The notes beneath the pieces were generated by a model. That model searched no databases. It worked only from the letters and a program-made list of their open reading frames with translations, and was not told the origin of the DNA. The translations under genes were made by a program, and so were the position numbers. A stretch of DNA of 64,000 nt, taken from Bacillus sp. Y1 (GTDB taxonomy: Bacteria; Bacillota; Bacilli; Bacillales; Cytobacillaceae). The stretch is from positions 2,184,501 through 2,248,500 of the forward strand of contig NZ_CP030028.1 in NCBI RefSeq assembly GCF_003586445.1, written 5' to 3'. This document shows, piece after piece, positions 8,358 through 17,691 of this stretch (positions are counted from its first letter, which is position 1; every line of letters starts with the position of its first letter).

Positions 8358-9835
8358 ATGAATTTAAACACAATTAAATATGAATGGTTTGGGAACATCA
8401 AAGGAGATGTGTTGGCAGGGCTAGTCGTAGCCATGGCTTGATCCCAGAGGCAATCGCCTTCTCGATTATTGCAGAAGTAGATCCTATGATTGGATTGTAT
8501 GCGTCCTTCTGTATCGCAGTTGTGATTGCTTTTGTTTGGGGAAGACCGGGGATGATTTCTGCTGCAACCGGTGCGACTGCCTTACTGATGACCACATTAG
8601 TGGCTGACCACGGTCTGCAATACCTATTAGCTGCGACGATTTTGACTGGGATCATTCAAATTGTCATGGGTGTACTAAAACTAGGGAGACTGATGAAATT
8701 TGTTCCTCGTCCAGTTATGGTTGGTTTTGTTAATGCGTTAGCCATTCTTATTTTTACGAGCCAATTAACTCACTTTGTTGGAGAATCATGGGCGATGTAT
8801 GCGATGGTAGCGGGAGCATTAGCGATTATTTATATACTCCCTCGATTCACAAAGGCTGTTCCATCTCCATTAGTGGCTATTGTTGTCATTTCTGCCATCG
8901 CTATCTTTACAGGTAGTGGTGTGCGTACGATCGGAGATATGGGTGAATTAACACAAGCCTTACCTATGTTTTTACTGCCTGATATTCCATTAACATTTGA
9001 GACGTTGCAAATCATTTTCCCTTATTCACTTTCGATTGCGATTGTTGGTTTAGTGGAATCTTTGCTAACAGCAACGATCGTTGATGATATGACAGATACG
9101 AAAAGTGATAAAAACAAAGAGGCACGTGGTCAAGGGATTGCCAATATCGTATGTGGACTGTTCGGTGGCATGGCTGGATGTGCGATGATCGGTCAATCGG
9201 TGATCAATGTGAAATCTGGTGGACGCGGCCGACTCTCAGCTTTTGTGGCTGGTGTGTTCTTAATGATTTTGATCTTAGTATTAAATGACTTCCTTGTTCA
9301 AATTCCGATGGCAGCCCTTGTGGGTGTGATGATTATGGTGTCCATTGGTACTTTTGATTGGGGTTCAGTGAAATCTCTTCATAAAACTCCGATTACCGAT
9401 ACGATTGTAATGATTGCTACTGTTCTTACGGTACTGATGACACATGATTTATCTAAAGGTGTTTTAGTAGGCATTATTTTAAGTGCGATTTTCTTCGCGT
9501 CTAAAATTTCTAAAGTAAAAGTTACGACACTTGCCTCAGAGCATTCTAATAAAAAGTACTACCGAGTATCTGGGCAGCTGTTCTTTGCTTCTGTAACAGA
9601 CTTTTTAGAATGCTTTAATTACAATGATGATGTGAAAGAAGTGAATATTGACTTAACTGAAGCTCATTTATGGGATGATTCAGCAGTTGGTGCGATTGAT
9701 AAAATCGTGATTAAATACCATCAAAACGGGATTAAAGTCAATCTCGTAGGATTGAATATAGAAAGCAATAAATTAATAGATAAATTAGCCGTTCATAACA
9801 AACCAGGTGGCCTTGAGAAAGTTGTAGGACATTAA
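8358..9835 (+). pseudogene. SulP-family anion transporter, frameshifted
   Basis: From ATG 8358 the first 27 codons read [18 protein letters not shown]... to VVAMA, then hit TGA at 8439. The frame one base back continues [19 protein letters not shown] to 9835. SulP proteins have these parts joined, so one T is missing in GGCTTGATC near 8438. The rest is intact: about ten membrane segments and a C-terminal STAS domain (about the last 100 residues). Restored length is about 492 aa. An ATG at 8384 is in the downstream frame but encodes an unrelated N-terminus. No Shine-Dalgarno site is visible before 8358. True mutation or sequencing error is undecided. Confidence 0.85.
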
Positions 9836-9838
9836 TGA

Positions 9839-9875
9839 AAAACCGCGAAGCATCGTGCTTTGCGGTTTTTTTTTT
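9839..9875 (+). terminator. Rho-independent terminator
   Basis: AAACCGCGAAGCA / TGCTTTGCGGTTT with a three-base loop and a long T run. Confidence 0.92.
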
Positions 9876-9891
9876 CTGTTTTTTAGAGATC

Positions 9892-9935
9892 CTTAATGTT
9901 CTCTTTAGAAATTCTTTAGAACTAGTATCTATACT
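9892..9935 (+). promoter_or_regulatory. Operator with three 11-bp repeats and -10 box
   Basis: Three head-to-tail 11-mers at 9892, 9903 and 9914 (CTTAATGTTCT, CTTTAGAAATT, CTTTAGAACTA), followed by TATACT at 9930-9935. There is no good -35 at the right spacing. Helical-turn direct repeats overlapping the -35 are typical of OmpR-family operators, so the regulator encoded two genes later probably activates its own operon here. Confidence 0.6.
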
Positions 9936-9969
9936 AGGTTTGTAAGTAAGATTCTAAGGAGGAAGAACA

Positions 9970-10533
9970 ATGGAAGAAACAAGATCAATCATGTTCACCA
10001 TACAATCTTGGAATGTATTAGGGCCGGTTTTTGTATTGGGACTATTATGGCTGGTGAGGTGGGTTGCCCGTCAAGAAAGGAAGGTAAGTATACCACAGTT
10101 AGCGATACTATCGTCTTTTGGTATATACTTACTATGCGTCATTCATTTAGTTTTTTTTCCAATTGATGTGAATATTGGGCTTTATGCGAATCAGACGCCG
10201 TGGTATAAGACGATCAACTTTATTCCCATTTTGACGATCGATGTGACCACGTTTTTATTAAACATCATCATGCTTATACCGTTTGGAATGTATATTCCAT
10301 TTTTGAACAAGAATGTGGTTTCTATGAAAAAGGTTGCCAAACTCGGATTGATGATGAGCCTATCATTAGAAATTCTTCAGCTATTCATCCGAGTGACATT
10401 AGGAAGTGGAAGAAGTACCGACATAAATGACATGTTGGCAAATACAGCGGGTGCAGTAATTGGCTTTCTCCTTGTTAAGGTATCTCTTAAATCAAGCCCG
10501 TTAAAGAACATGCTACGGTCATTTCAGCTCTAG
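9970..10533 (+). CDS. VanZ-like membrane protein
   Basis: 187 aa with about five hydrophobic segments. VanZ-domain marks: FLLNIIMLIPFGMYIPF (about residues 95-111), the SLSLEILQLF helix and GRSTDINDMLANTAGAVIG near 140-158. VanZ of glycopeptide-resistance transposons gives low-level teicoplanin resistance by an unclear route; chromosomal homologs are of unknown function. AAGGAGGAAGAACA precedes the ATG. First gene of an operon with a VanR/VanS-like pair 20 bp downstream; no vanHAX-type ligase genes are present. Confidence 0.88.
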   Translation: MEETRSIMFTIQSWNVLGPVFVLGLLWLVRWVARQERKVSIPQLAILSSFGIYLLCVIHLVFFPIDVNIGLYANQTPWYKTINFIPILTIDVTTFLLNIIMLIPFGMYIPFLNKNVVSMKKVAKLGLMMSLSLEILQLFIRVTLGSGRSTDINDMLANTAGAVIGFLLVKVSLKSSPLKNMLRSFQL

Positions 10534-10553
10534 TGTCTTAAGGAGGCAAAATA

Positions 10554-11237
10554 ATGACTCGAATATTAATAGTAGAAGATGATCAACAGATTGCAGAGTT
10601 GATTGAATTATATATGAAAAATGATGGATATGAAATAGTTAAAGCGGGAGATGGGATGGCGGGACTGCAACTGTTGGAGTGTACTCCCCCTGACCTCGTC
10701 ATATTAGATATTATGATGCCAAAGATGGATGGGCTCGAATTTTGTAAAGAAGTTCGCAAAAACCATCAAGTACCTATTTTGATGGTGAGTGCCAAGGTAG
10801 AGGATATGGACAAAATCATCGGCCTTATGACAGGTGCTGATGATTATATGAGTAAGCCATTTAATCCGTTAGAGCTTAGTGCTAGAGTAAAAGCTTTGCT
10901 GCGACGGGCCAATTATCAACCATCTGACAAAAATGAAGATGAACTTCACGTGGGTTCTTTATCCATCAATAAAAGAAGCCATATGGTTACGGCCGGGGAT
11001 CAAGTGATGAAGCTGACAGCAAGAGAGTTTGAGATTCTTTATTTGCTTGCGAAAAACCGAGGACGCGTGTTTGCATCAGAAGAGATTTTTGAGAGGGTTT
11101 GGAATGAACCAGGGGAGGGGTCGAATAAAACTGTGATGGTCCATATCAGCAATCTTCGCGATAAAATCAATGCGGCTTGCCCAGGAGAAAGGATCATTCA
11201 AACCGTATGGGGAGTGGGATATAAAATTGAGAAATAA
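10554..11237 (+). CDS. OmpR/VanR-type response regulator
   Basis: 227 aa. Receiver domain (about residues 1-120) with acidic pair ED at 8-9 (VEDDQQ), phospho-acceptor Asp in LVILDIMMPKMDG near residue 52, and the conserved Lys in SKPFNPLEL near 101. The winged-helix DNA-binding domain (about 130-225) ends with VWGVGYKIEK. AAGGAGGCAAAATA precedes the start. Its partner kinase starts right after the stop. The three 11-bp repeats upstream of the vanZ-like gene are its likely target. Confidence 0.93.
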   Translation: MTRILIVEDDQQIAELIELYMKNDGYEIVKAGDGMAGLQLLECTPPDLVILDIMMPKMDGLEFCKEVRKNHQVPILMVSAKVEDMDKIIGLMTGADDYMSKPFNPLELSARVKALLRRANYQPSDKNEDELHVGSLSINKRSHMVTAGDQVMKLTAREFEILYLLAKNRGRVFASEEIFERVWNEPGEGSNKTVMVHISNLRDKINAACPGERIIQTVWGVGYKIEK

Positions 11238-11238
11238 A

Positions 11239-12321
11239 ATGATTGAACTCGTAAGGTTTCTTCCAAAATGGAAGATTACTATGTACCTTTTTCTATCAAT
11301 CTGCCTGGCGATCGTGACAGGAATCATTCTGTTACCAGGACTATGGTATTTAGAAGATAATTCACGTTTTTTTGAGAGCCTTCTGTTTATATTATCTTAT
11401 TTTCGTGAACTCATATTTTTCGTTTTTTATGGTGTCACGATGTTGTTTTTCTTGTTCCTCATTTATCAATATGAGCGGAAGCGATATTTGGCTTTTTATC
11501 TGAAGAAAATCACAAGTGATGTTCAACTAGGTGATAGAAATATTGGGTTAATCTCAGGTCCGGCTGAATTTCATGCACTGGCTGAAGGTATCCAAAGTAT
11601 CATTGAAAAGTCGGAAGCAGCCATCAAAGAAGTCAAAAGGATTGAACAGTTAAAAAATGAGCTTGTCACCAATGTAGCACACGATCTTCGTTCACCATTA
11701 ACCTCGATTATTGGCTATTTAGACCTGATAAATAATGACCGATATCGTGACGAAGTGGAGCTTCGACACTTTGTGCAAGTGATTCATGATAAAGCTGCAA
11801 GCTTGCATGTGTTAATTAATGATATTTTTGAGTATTCGTATGTCCAAAATCAGCAAATCAAACTTCAGAAGCACCCGATTCATATCGAAGAAATGCTTAA
11901 TCAATTGGCCGTACAATCTAGAACGCAGGTAGAAGAAGCTAATATGGAATGGAGATTTATTTCTCATGCCACGAACCCAACAGTGTTGGGAGACGGGGAG
12001 AAACTTGTACGAGTATTCGAAAATCTGATTCAAAATGCCATTCGTTACGGTCGTGAAGGCAAATACATCGATTTGATACTAAGTGACACCGATGAATCAG
12101 TAGTGTTTGAAATCAGCAACTACGGCCAATCGATCCCCAGTGCCGATCTTCCGCATATTTTTGAACGGTTTTACCGCGTGGAAAAATCGCGCTCGAACTT
12201 TACCGGAGGTTCAGGATTAGGACTGGCGATCGCAAAGAGTATTGTTGACCTTCATCATGGTCAGATTGAGGTGACGAGCTCGGCTTGTAGAACGGCATTT
12301 ATAGTGACACTTAGGAAGTAA
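11239..12321 (+). CDS. VanS-like sensor histidine kinase
   Basis: About 360 aa. Two membrane helices near the N-terminus with a short extracytoplasmic loop, a HAMP-like linker, HisKA domain with phospho-His in NVAHDLRSPLTSIIGY, N box LIQNAIRYG, and G box GGSGLGLAIAKSIV. It should phosphorylate the upstream regulator. The short loop suggests membrane or cell-wall stress sensing. The start is uncertain: ATG 11239 directly after the regulator stop, or TTG 11227 overlapping it. Last gene of the vanZ-RR-HK operon. Confidence 0.9.
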   Translation: MIELVRFLPKWKITMYLFLSICLAIVTGIILLPGLWYLEDNSRFFESLLFILSYFRELIFFVFYGVTMLFFLFLIYQYERKRYLAFYLKKITSDVQLGDRNIGLISGPAEFHALAEGIQSIIEKSEAAIKEVKRIEQLKNELVTNVAHDLRSPLTSIIGYLDLINNDRYRDEVELRHFVQVIHDKAASLHVLINDIFEYSYVQNQQIKLQKHPIHIEEMLNQLAVQSRTQVEEANMEWRFISHATNPTVLGDGEKLVRVFENLIQNAIRYGREGKYIDLILSDTDESVVFEISNYGQSIPSADLPHIFERFYRVEKSRSNFTGGSGLGLAIAKSIVDLHHGQIEVTSSACRTAFIVTLRK

Positions 12322-12335
12322 GCAAATAATAAAAT

Positions 12336-12372
12336 AGACTACTAAGAAAAATGATCTCTTGGTAGTCTTTTT
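12336..12372 (+). terminator. Rho-independent terminator
   Basis: AGACTACTAAGA / TCTTGGTAGTCT and a T run. Confidence 0.85.
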
Positions 12373-12495
12373 AGTCTCTAGTTTATAATTTTCTAGCTTC
12401 CAAAGAACGAGAATAGGTTACTAGCTCGCCTAATAATTCCTTTTGCTCTTGGAGAATCTAACATTATTCATACTAAAAAAGATGGAGGAATCATT

Positions 12496-12639
12496 TTGGG
12501 TATTGAAGCGGAACAGATTCAGTATTGTGAGAACTGCAAAAAGGATACTCTTCACAAAACCTATGAAGATGTGATGGAAATTACTTATCGTTGTACACAG
12601 TGTGAAGAAGAGTCGGAGGTATTTAAATCCTTTTTCTAA
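12496..12639 (+). CDS. Small zinc-ribbon protein (47 aa)
   Basis: TTG start after GATGGAGGAATCAT, a strong Shine-Dalgarno site. The product has two CxxC knuckles, QYCENCKK near residues 10-15 and RCTQCEE near 32-38, spaced 20 residues apart as in zinc ribbons, and ends VFKSFF. It probably binds one zinc. Its function is not known to me. It lies in the gap between the VanS-like kinase and yetF; no separate terminator is seen before yetF 73 bp downstream. Confidence 0.7.
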   Translation: MGIEAEQIQYCENCKKDTLHKTYEDVMEITYRCTQCEEESEVFKSFF

Positions 12640-12712
12640 TAGAGGTAGCAGGGTGCATTTAGTTTTGGAAATTTGCTTTAAAATCATGTAAGGTCTTAGA
12701 AAGGTGATTAAG

Positions 12713-13387
12713 TTGGGTTATGTACAAATGCTAGTTGAGTTGGTTGGTGGTTACGTTTTTCTATTTATTATGGTGAAAGTTCTTGGGAAAACCCAAATTA
12801 GTCAAATCACTCCCTTTGATTTTATATCCGCACTCGTGTTAGGTGAATTTGTAGGAAGTGCGGTTTTTGATCCGAAAATCAATCTTTTGAAGATTCTTTT
12901 TGGAATAACGGTGTGGGGTCTCCTGATCTATTTAACGGAATTAACGACCCAGAAATCCATAAGACTTCGGCTATTTTTAGAAGGAAAACCATCCTTTATC
13001 ATACATGAAGGAAAATTAGACTGGAAAGAACTTAAAAAGAATCACCTTGATATTAATCAACTTCAACAATTGCTTCGCTCTAAGGATGTATTTTCCTTAC
13101 GAGACGTTGAGTATGCCATATTAGAGCCGAATGGATCGATAAGTATCTTAAAAAAACAAGAGGCAGATAAACCTACATATAAAGATTTTAACTTGAAAAT
13201 AAACAAACGAATGGTTCCACTGACCATCATCAGTGATGGGGAAGTTATTTTGGAACATCTACAAGAGTCCGGTATGGATTATAAAGCCTTGATCAAACAA
13301 CTTAATGAAAGAAATATATCTTCAGTGAAAGATGTAGCATATGCGGAATGGGAATCGGATAAAGACTTGTACCTTCAGGTATATTAA
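12713..13387 (+). CDS. YetF/DUF421 membrane protein
   Basis: About 224 aa. Three membrane helices (about residues 5-80) with the signature GKTQISQITPFDFI, followed by two YetF cytoplasmic alpha/beta domains (LRLFLEGKPSFIIHEGKLD and PLTIISDGEVI are the characteristic beginnings). B. subtilis YetF-type proteins occur with spore membrane functions; specific activity is not settled. AAAGGTGA sits five bases before TTG 12713; GTG 12704 is the alternative start. Followed by a terminator. Confidence 0.9.
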   Translation: MGYVQMLVELVGGYVFLFIMVKVLGKTQISQITPFDFISALVLGEFVGSAVFDPKINLLKILFGITVWGLLIYLTELTTQKSIRLRLFLEGKPSFIIHEGKLDWKELKKNHLDINQLQQLLRSKDVFSLRDVEYAILEPNGSISILKKQEADKPTYKDFNLKINKRMVPLTIISDGEVILEHLQESGMDYKALIKQLNERNISSVKDVAYAEWESDKDLYLQVY

Positions 13388-13403
13388 TTTTTTTCAGGTG
13401 ATA

Positions 13404-13439
13404 AACCCCTGCCACTTAACATGACAGGGGTTACCTTTT
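13404..13439. terminator. Terminator between convergent genes
   Basis: ACCCCTGCCA / TGACAGGGGT hairpin with a CCTTTTATT tail on the plus strand; on the minus strand it lies just after the small lipoprotein gene. Confidence 0.75.
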
Positions 13440-13608
13440 ATTCGTTATCAGTTTCTTCAGTACTCTCTTCAGTGCCTTCTTCCGTTTGGTTTTCTTCAGT
13501 TTCAGTTTCTTCTGTTGTGTCTTCGCTGCAGCCTGTGGCAAATCCAATTACCATAAAAGTTGCTAACAAAGCTAATAACCCTTTTTGTAGTTTCTTTAAT
13601 TTTTCCAT
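13438..13608 (-). CDS. Small acidic lipoprotein (56 aa)
   Basis: Starts MEKLKKLQKGLLALLATFMV: a short positively charged head, a hydrophobic stretch and a lipobox-like FATGC, so it is probably lipidated at Cys near residue 29. The exposed tail is almost all Glu/Thr/Asp. TGAGGAGGCA precedes the start; an ATG two codons earlier is too close to it. The poly-acidic tail suggests a surface spacer or cation-binding role, but this is conjecture. Confidence 0.72.
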   Translation of the reverse strand: MEKLKKLQKGLLALLATFMVIGFATGCSEDTTEETETEENQTEEGTEESTEETDNE

Positions 13609-13841
13609 TTTCATTGCCTCCTCATTGGCGCTTAAGTAACTTACAAACCTATCATACATTAGAAAATGAAAGAGAATGTCCGAGTTACCAATTATTTACA
13701 CAATCAAGGAACAATATTTAACTTTTTAATACTGAGTATACAAAATTTTCAATTCATTAATACTTGATTCTAATGCTCACTTTGATTAATGGTCATACTA
13801 CTTCTATAGTCATCGCTTAAAACTAAATAAGGAGAGGTACA

Positions 13842-14159
13842 ATGCCAAGAAAGCCTGCACAAACGGAAGAAGAGTCAGAAAAAGAAAAAATTGTCCATTT
13901 GCCGAGTAATCAACCGAACAAAGATGAAGTCGAAAGCCTTTCACATATGTTAGCAGCGGTATTGGAGTATATATCAGATGAAGAGGTAGAAGAAATAGAT
14001 TTTGAATACATATTAGATCACACAGAAGGTCTTAGAATATGGTGGGATCGTTATCAAGAGAACAACCGAAAAAAAATTGAAGATGAAATAAGAAATTCTC
14101 TAGGTGAATTATCCTTTGAAGAACTTCAAAAAATCCGTGAACAGATCAAAGAAAAATAG
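13842..14159 (+). CDS. Acidic cytosolic protein of unknown function
   Basis: 105 aa, highly charged and predicted helical, no Cys. AAGGAGAGGTACA precedes the ATG. The central part (LEYISDEEVEEIDFEYILD) and the aromatic LRIWWDRYQENNRKK segment near residues 68-83 are the only notable marks. I do not recognise the family. Monocistronic with its own terminator. Confidence 0.7.
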   Translation: MPRKPAQTEEESEKEKIVHLPSNQPNKDEVESLSHMLAAVLEYISDEEVEEIDFEYILDHTEGLRIWWDRYQENNRKKIEDEIRNSLGELSFEELQKIREQIKEK

Positions 14160-14175
14160 GACAGTATAGCCATCT

Positions 14176-14202
14176 GCATTCCTTTTTAGGGATGCTTTTT
14201 TT
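14176..14202 (+). terminator. Rho-independent terminator
   Basis: GCATTCC / GGGATGC followed by seven T. Confidence 0.85.
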
Positions 14203-14313
14203 GTATATTAGATTTCTTGTTTTTCCAATTTTAACAATTTTTCCATTGAAAAAGATAGAATCATATCTATTCCATGATAAAATAGAAATATATGTTCGTG
14301 CGAGGGGAGAGCT

Positions 14314-14910
14314 ATGCTAAAAACTGAACAAAATATATGTAAACTAATTAATGAAGATGAGAAAATGATGGATGCGTTAAGGACTGTCCGTTCACTGAAT
14401 TTACCAGACTGGTGGATATGTGCCGGGTTCGTCCGTTCGAAAATATGGGATACTTTACACGATTTTCGTGAAAGAACCACTATACCAGATGTGGATGTTA
14501 TCTACTTTGACCCTGATAACACAGAGGAAATAACAGAAAAGACGTATGAAGATGTTTTAAAGAGAAGGCTACCTGTCATACCTTGGTCTGTAAAAAATGA
14601 AGCAAGAATGCATCTCGCAAACCATCTTCCGCCTTATTCATCCTCCGTGGATGCCATATCAAAATTTCCAGAAACAGCAACGGCACTTGGAGTGAAATTA
14701 GACGTGAAGGACAATGTGATTCTAACAGCTCCCTGTGGAATAGAAGATGTGATCAATCTAGAAGTGAGACCCACCACATTCTTCACTGAATCAAAAGAAC
14801 GGGCTGCCATCTATGAAGAGAGAATAAGAAAGAAGAAATGGGAATCTATTTGGTATAAGGTAAAAGTGTATCATATTCATGTAAACGGAGTTGAAAATGA
14901 GTCAGAATGA
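14314..14910 (+). CDS. Nucleotidyltransferase-fold protein (DUF925-like)
   Basis: 198 aa. It resembles the nucleotidyltransferase family formerly DUF925: LPDWWICAGFVRSKIWD (about residues 29-45) as the start of the fold and DVDVIYFD (about 58-65) as the metal-binding Asp pair. The C-terminal region with NLEVRPTTFF also fits. Substrate and reaction are unknown. GGGGAGAGCT precedes the ATG. Stands alone. Confidence 0.8.
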   Translation: MLKTEQNICKLINEDEKMMDALRTVRSLNLPDWWICAGFVRSKIWDTLHDFRERTTIPDVDVIYFDPDNTEEITEKTYEDVLKRRLPVIPWSVKNEARMHLANHLPPYSSSVDAISKFPETATALGVKLDVKDNVILTAPCGIEDVINLEVRPTTFFTESKERAAIYEERIRKKKWESIWYKVKVYHIHVNGVENESE

Positions 14911-15071
14911 TATGGTATTAGTTGTAAGTGTTCGAAACCCGTTGGTGATAAGATAAATAGTTGCCGAATGGCAGACTGGTCAATTTTATCCGACAACCCT
15001 GGTAAAGAAGAAATTAGGAATATGAAACCTAACCATAAGTCTAATCGTCTTATATGGGAGGAGTGATTATT

Positions 15072-15413
15072 TTGAAAAAGTTACTATGTTTTTCGTTACT
15101 GGTGTTCTTATACATATCACTAACTGGATGTGGTGTATTGGAATCGAAAAGAAATGTACCTTTGGAAATGGTTGCGTATAATAGTCTTTCAGATGAGGAA
15201 AAGGATTTGATTCCAGTTAGTCCGAAAGATTCAAGTGTTGAGAAGGTAGCAGTTAGTCAAGAAATCATATCCATGATGGATGAGGACTATGATAAAGATG
15301 AAGTATACTCAGTGATCTTTAACGACACAGAGTCCGAAACTTCTGGAAATATAGTGGTCTTTTTAGATTTGTACAAAGAAACTGTTGTTGGGAAAGGATT
15401 TACCAGTGATTGA
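15072..15413 (+). CDS. Small lipoprotein of unknown function
   Basis: About 113 aa. Signal sequence MKKLLCFSLLVFLYISLTGC with a clean lipobox LTGC, so exported and lipidated. The mature domain is acidic with no further Cys. TTG start chosen because GGGAGGAGTG lies upstream at a workable distance. The family is unknown to me. No neighbour suggests a role. Confidence 0.75.
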   Translation: MKKLLCFSLLVFLYISLTGCGVLESKRNVPLEMVAYNSLSDEEKDLIPVSPKDSSVEKVAVSQEIISMMDEDYDKDEVYSVIFNDTESETSGNIVVFLDLYKETVVGKGFTSD

Positions 15414-15521
15414 TTTGAATTTTAAACATGATAATTTTTTTTTCAAATCCAATTCTTGCTTAAACTTATTATAGTGGATATAATAGACTCACAATGTCTT
15501 TAATTGGAGTGGAAAATAAAG

Positions 15522-15923
15522 ATGAAATACACAAAAGCTACAAATTATGCCCTTCATACGATGTTATACTTGGCGGTTGCCACACCGGAGAAACATGTGG
15601 GTGTTCAGCAATTGGCGGAAAATCAAGGAGTTTCGACTACGTATTTATCTAAAATACTAACGAAACTGGTGAAGGAAGGGATGGTTGAATCGATTTCGGG
15701 TGCGAATGGTGGTTATAAACTTAAGCCGAATTGGGAGAGTATATCGTTTTTAGATATTATTCAAGCGATTGAAGGCCCTACACCGTTATTTGACTACTGT
15801 CTCAATCATAACCCTGATTGCTTAATACAAAAGGTTATAATTCAAGCAGAAGAAAAGATGCTACATGAACTGAAGCAACAGAAGTTAGTGGATATTGCCA
15901 AACAAATGACAATGGCTCCATGA
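15522..15923 (+). CDS. Rrf2-family transcriptional regulator
   Basis: 133 aa. Rrf2 winged helix-turn-helix: MKYTKATNYALHTMLYLA at the start and the helix GVSTTYLSKILTKLVKEG near residues 38-55. It keeps two Cys (FDYCLNHNPDC, about residues 91 and 98) in the region where NsrR/IscR bind clusters, but lacks the usual third, so redox or thiol sensing is more likely than a standard Fe-S cluster (inference). It precedes a TrxB-like flavoprotein by 80 bp, a common pairing, and probably controls it. Confidence 0.9.
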   Translation: MKYTKATNYALHTMLYLAVATPEKHVGVQQLAENQGVSTTYLSKILTKLVKEGMVESISGANGGYKLKPNWESISFLDIIQAIEGPTPLFDYCLNHNPDCLIQKVIIQAEEKMLHELKQQKLVDIAKQMTMAP

Positions 15924-16003
15924 GCCGTGTTATTTTTTACTCCTTTTAAAGATATTAAAGAGTCATTATATCTACAAAAAATTTTATGTGAAGGATAGGG
16001 ATC

Positions 16004-16909
16004 ATGAACAAGTTTGATTGTATAGTTGTGGGAGCAGGACCCGCTGGATTAAGTGCCAGTTTGACTTTAGGAAGAGCGAAAAGAAACATTGCGGTTTTTG
16101 ACGATGGGACAAATAGAAATAGAGTAACTCATGAATCACATGGATTTATTACTAGAGATGGAATAAAACCACAAGAGTTTAAGGAGTTAGGCTTAAAGGA
16201 ATTGGAGAAATATCCTTCCCTTTCTTACTTTAATACCTCCATTTCTGAAATATACAAAGAAGAGGGTCTGGATAGATTTGTAGTGAAATCATCAGATGGC
16301 TATTCATTTGTTAGTGATAAGGTGGTATTAGCTACTGGTATCCAAGAGGTATTTCCCTTTGAAAGTGTAAGGGAGTATTATGGAAAAAGCCTTTTTAGCT
16401 GCCCATATTGTGATGGCTGGGAGTTAAGGGATCAACCATTACTGGTATTAGCAGAAAAAGAAGAGCAGGCACTGCATATGGCCAAATTAGTTTTTAACTG
16501 GTCAAGGGATTTGGTGGTTTTAACAAACGGACTGGAACTGTCTAAAGAAACGGTTCAAGAATTGAACAAATACAATATTAAAACTAGATTCGATCATATT
16601 GAAAACTTAATAGGTGAAAATGGTTACCTACAAAAAATTGAGTTTGAATCAGGTGAATTTCTTACAAGAACAGGTGGGTTTGTTGTTCCGTCTTTTTATC
16701 GTCCCAATGGCTTTGCGGAAAAGCTTGGATGTGAAATCCTAGAAGATGGATCATTAGTAACTGATGGAGCAGGTCGAACAACAGAAAAACACATATACAT
16801 TGCGGGAGAAACTGAAAAATCAAGTCCCTCATCCTTACTCATCTCAGCTGCAGAAGGGAATAAAGCTGGGGTTGCTGTAAATACTGATTTAATAATGGAA
16901 CGATTTTAG
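16004..16909 (+). CDS. Thioredoxin-reductase-like flavoprotein
   Basis: 301 aa. FAD-binding GAGPAGLSASL near residue 9, redox-active CPYC (SCPYCDGWE, about residues 131-139) and C-terminal IYIAGETEK where FAD-bound reductases have their GD motif. The CPYC pair is a variant of the CATC/CAVC seen in TrxB. The NADP-binding GxGxxA motif between 150 and 160 is degenerate (VLAEKEEQALHM), so nicotinamide use is uncertain. Likely reduces a small disulfide or redox protein; regulator upstream is Rrf2-type. Confidence 0.88.
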   Translation: MNKFDCIVVGAGPAGLSASLTLGRAKRNIAVFDDGTNRNRVTHESHGFITRDGIKPQEFKELGLKELEKYPSLSYFNTSISEIYKEEGLDRFVVKSSDGYSFVSDKVVLATGIQEVFPFESVREYYGKSLFSCPYCDGWELRDQPLLVLAEKEEQALHMAKLVFNWSRDLVVLTNGLELSKETVQELNKYNIKTRFDHIENLIGENGYLQKIEFESGEFLTRTGGFVVPSFYRPNGFAEKLGCEILEDGSLVTDGAGRTTEKHIYIAGETEKSSPSSLLISAAEGNKAGVAVNTDLIMERF

Positions 16910-16987
16910 AAGAATTTTTATAAACCAATTATAGATATTAAGAGTCTATAATGTATGTAATTTAATACCCATAGGAGGCAAGAAGCA

Positions 16988-17683
16988 ATGAATGAAAAAC
17001 CTATTAATAATTCTGAAATGGCTAAAGTCTACGAAAAAAACACTCGAATATCGATTCCCTCATATGATACGTTATTTTCGATGGTACAGTCATATTTCCG
17101 TATGAAATTAAAAGAGAAGGAGGCAAGAATACTTGTAGTCGGAGCAGGCGGTGGAAATGAACTATCTGTATGGGGACCATCTAACCCACAATGGACATTC
17201 ACAGGGGTAGACCCTTCAGAACAGATGATTCAGAATGCAAAATATAAAACGATTCAACTAGGGATAGAAAATCGTGTTCAACTAATCCAGGGGACGATTG
17301 ATGACCTACCAACCACCAATTCTACCTTCGATGCAGCGAGCTGCATCTTAGTTCTTCATTTTATTGATGGTATTCAAGAGAAGTTGAAGCTCCTAACATC
17401 GATTAAGGAAAATCTAACATCCGGAGCACCATTTGTACTCGTTAGTGCTTATGGGGACCCTGAAAGCACTGAACTTCAAGACCGATTACAGATATGGAAA
17501 AGCTTTTGGTTGGATGGGGGAGCTGAGTCATCAAAAGTGGAGGAATTAGTGACAAAAGGAATTATGAAAATATCATTTATTCCTGAAAATCAAATACAAT
17601 GGCTATTGGCGGAGGCTGGATTTACGAATATTACTAGGTTTTATTCGACGGGACTATTCGGAGGATGGATGTGTCATGCGTGA
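16988..17683 (+). CDS. Class I SAM-dependent methyltransferase
   Basis: 231 aa. Rossmann-like methyltransferase: motif I ILVVGAGGGNELSVWG (about residues 44-59), acidic end of strand 2 FTGVDPSEQMIQNA, and motif IV region AASCILVLHFI near 117-127. The acceptor is unknown. ATAGGAGGCAAGAAGCA precedes the ATG. It follows the flavoprotein after 78 bp without a visible terminator. Confidence 0.88.
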   Translation: MNEKPINNSEMAKVYEKNTRISIPSYDTLFSMVQSYFRMKLKEKEARILVVGAGGGNELSVWGPSNPQWTFTGVDPSEQMIQNAKYKTIQLGIENRVQLIQGTIDDLPTTNSTFDAASCILVLHFIDGIQEKLKLLTSIKENLTSGAPFVLVSAYGDPESTELQDRLQIWKSFWLDGGAESSKVEELVTKGIMKISFIPENQIQWLLAEAGFTNITRFYSTGLFGGWMCHA

Positions 17684-17691
17684 TTTTAGTA

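Noticed and set aside
12430..12687. Minus-strand frame opposite the zinc-ribbon gene
   Set aside because: The plus strand has the better ribosome site and zinc motifs; the minus product is low-complexity hydrophobic.
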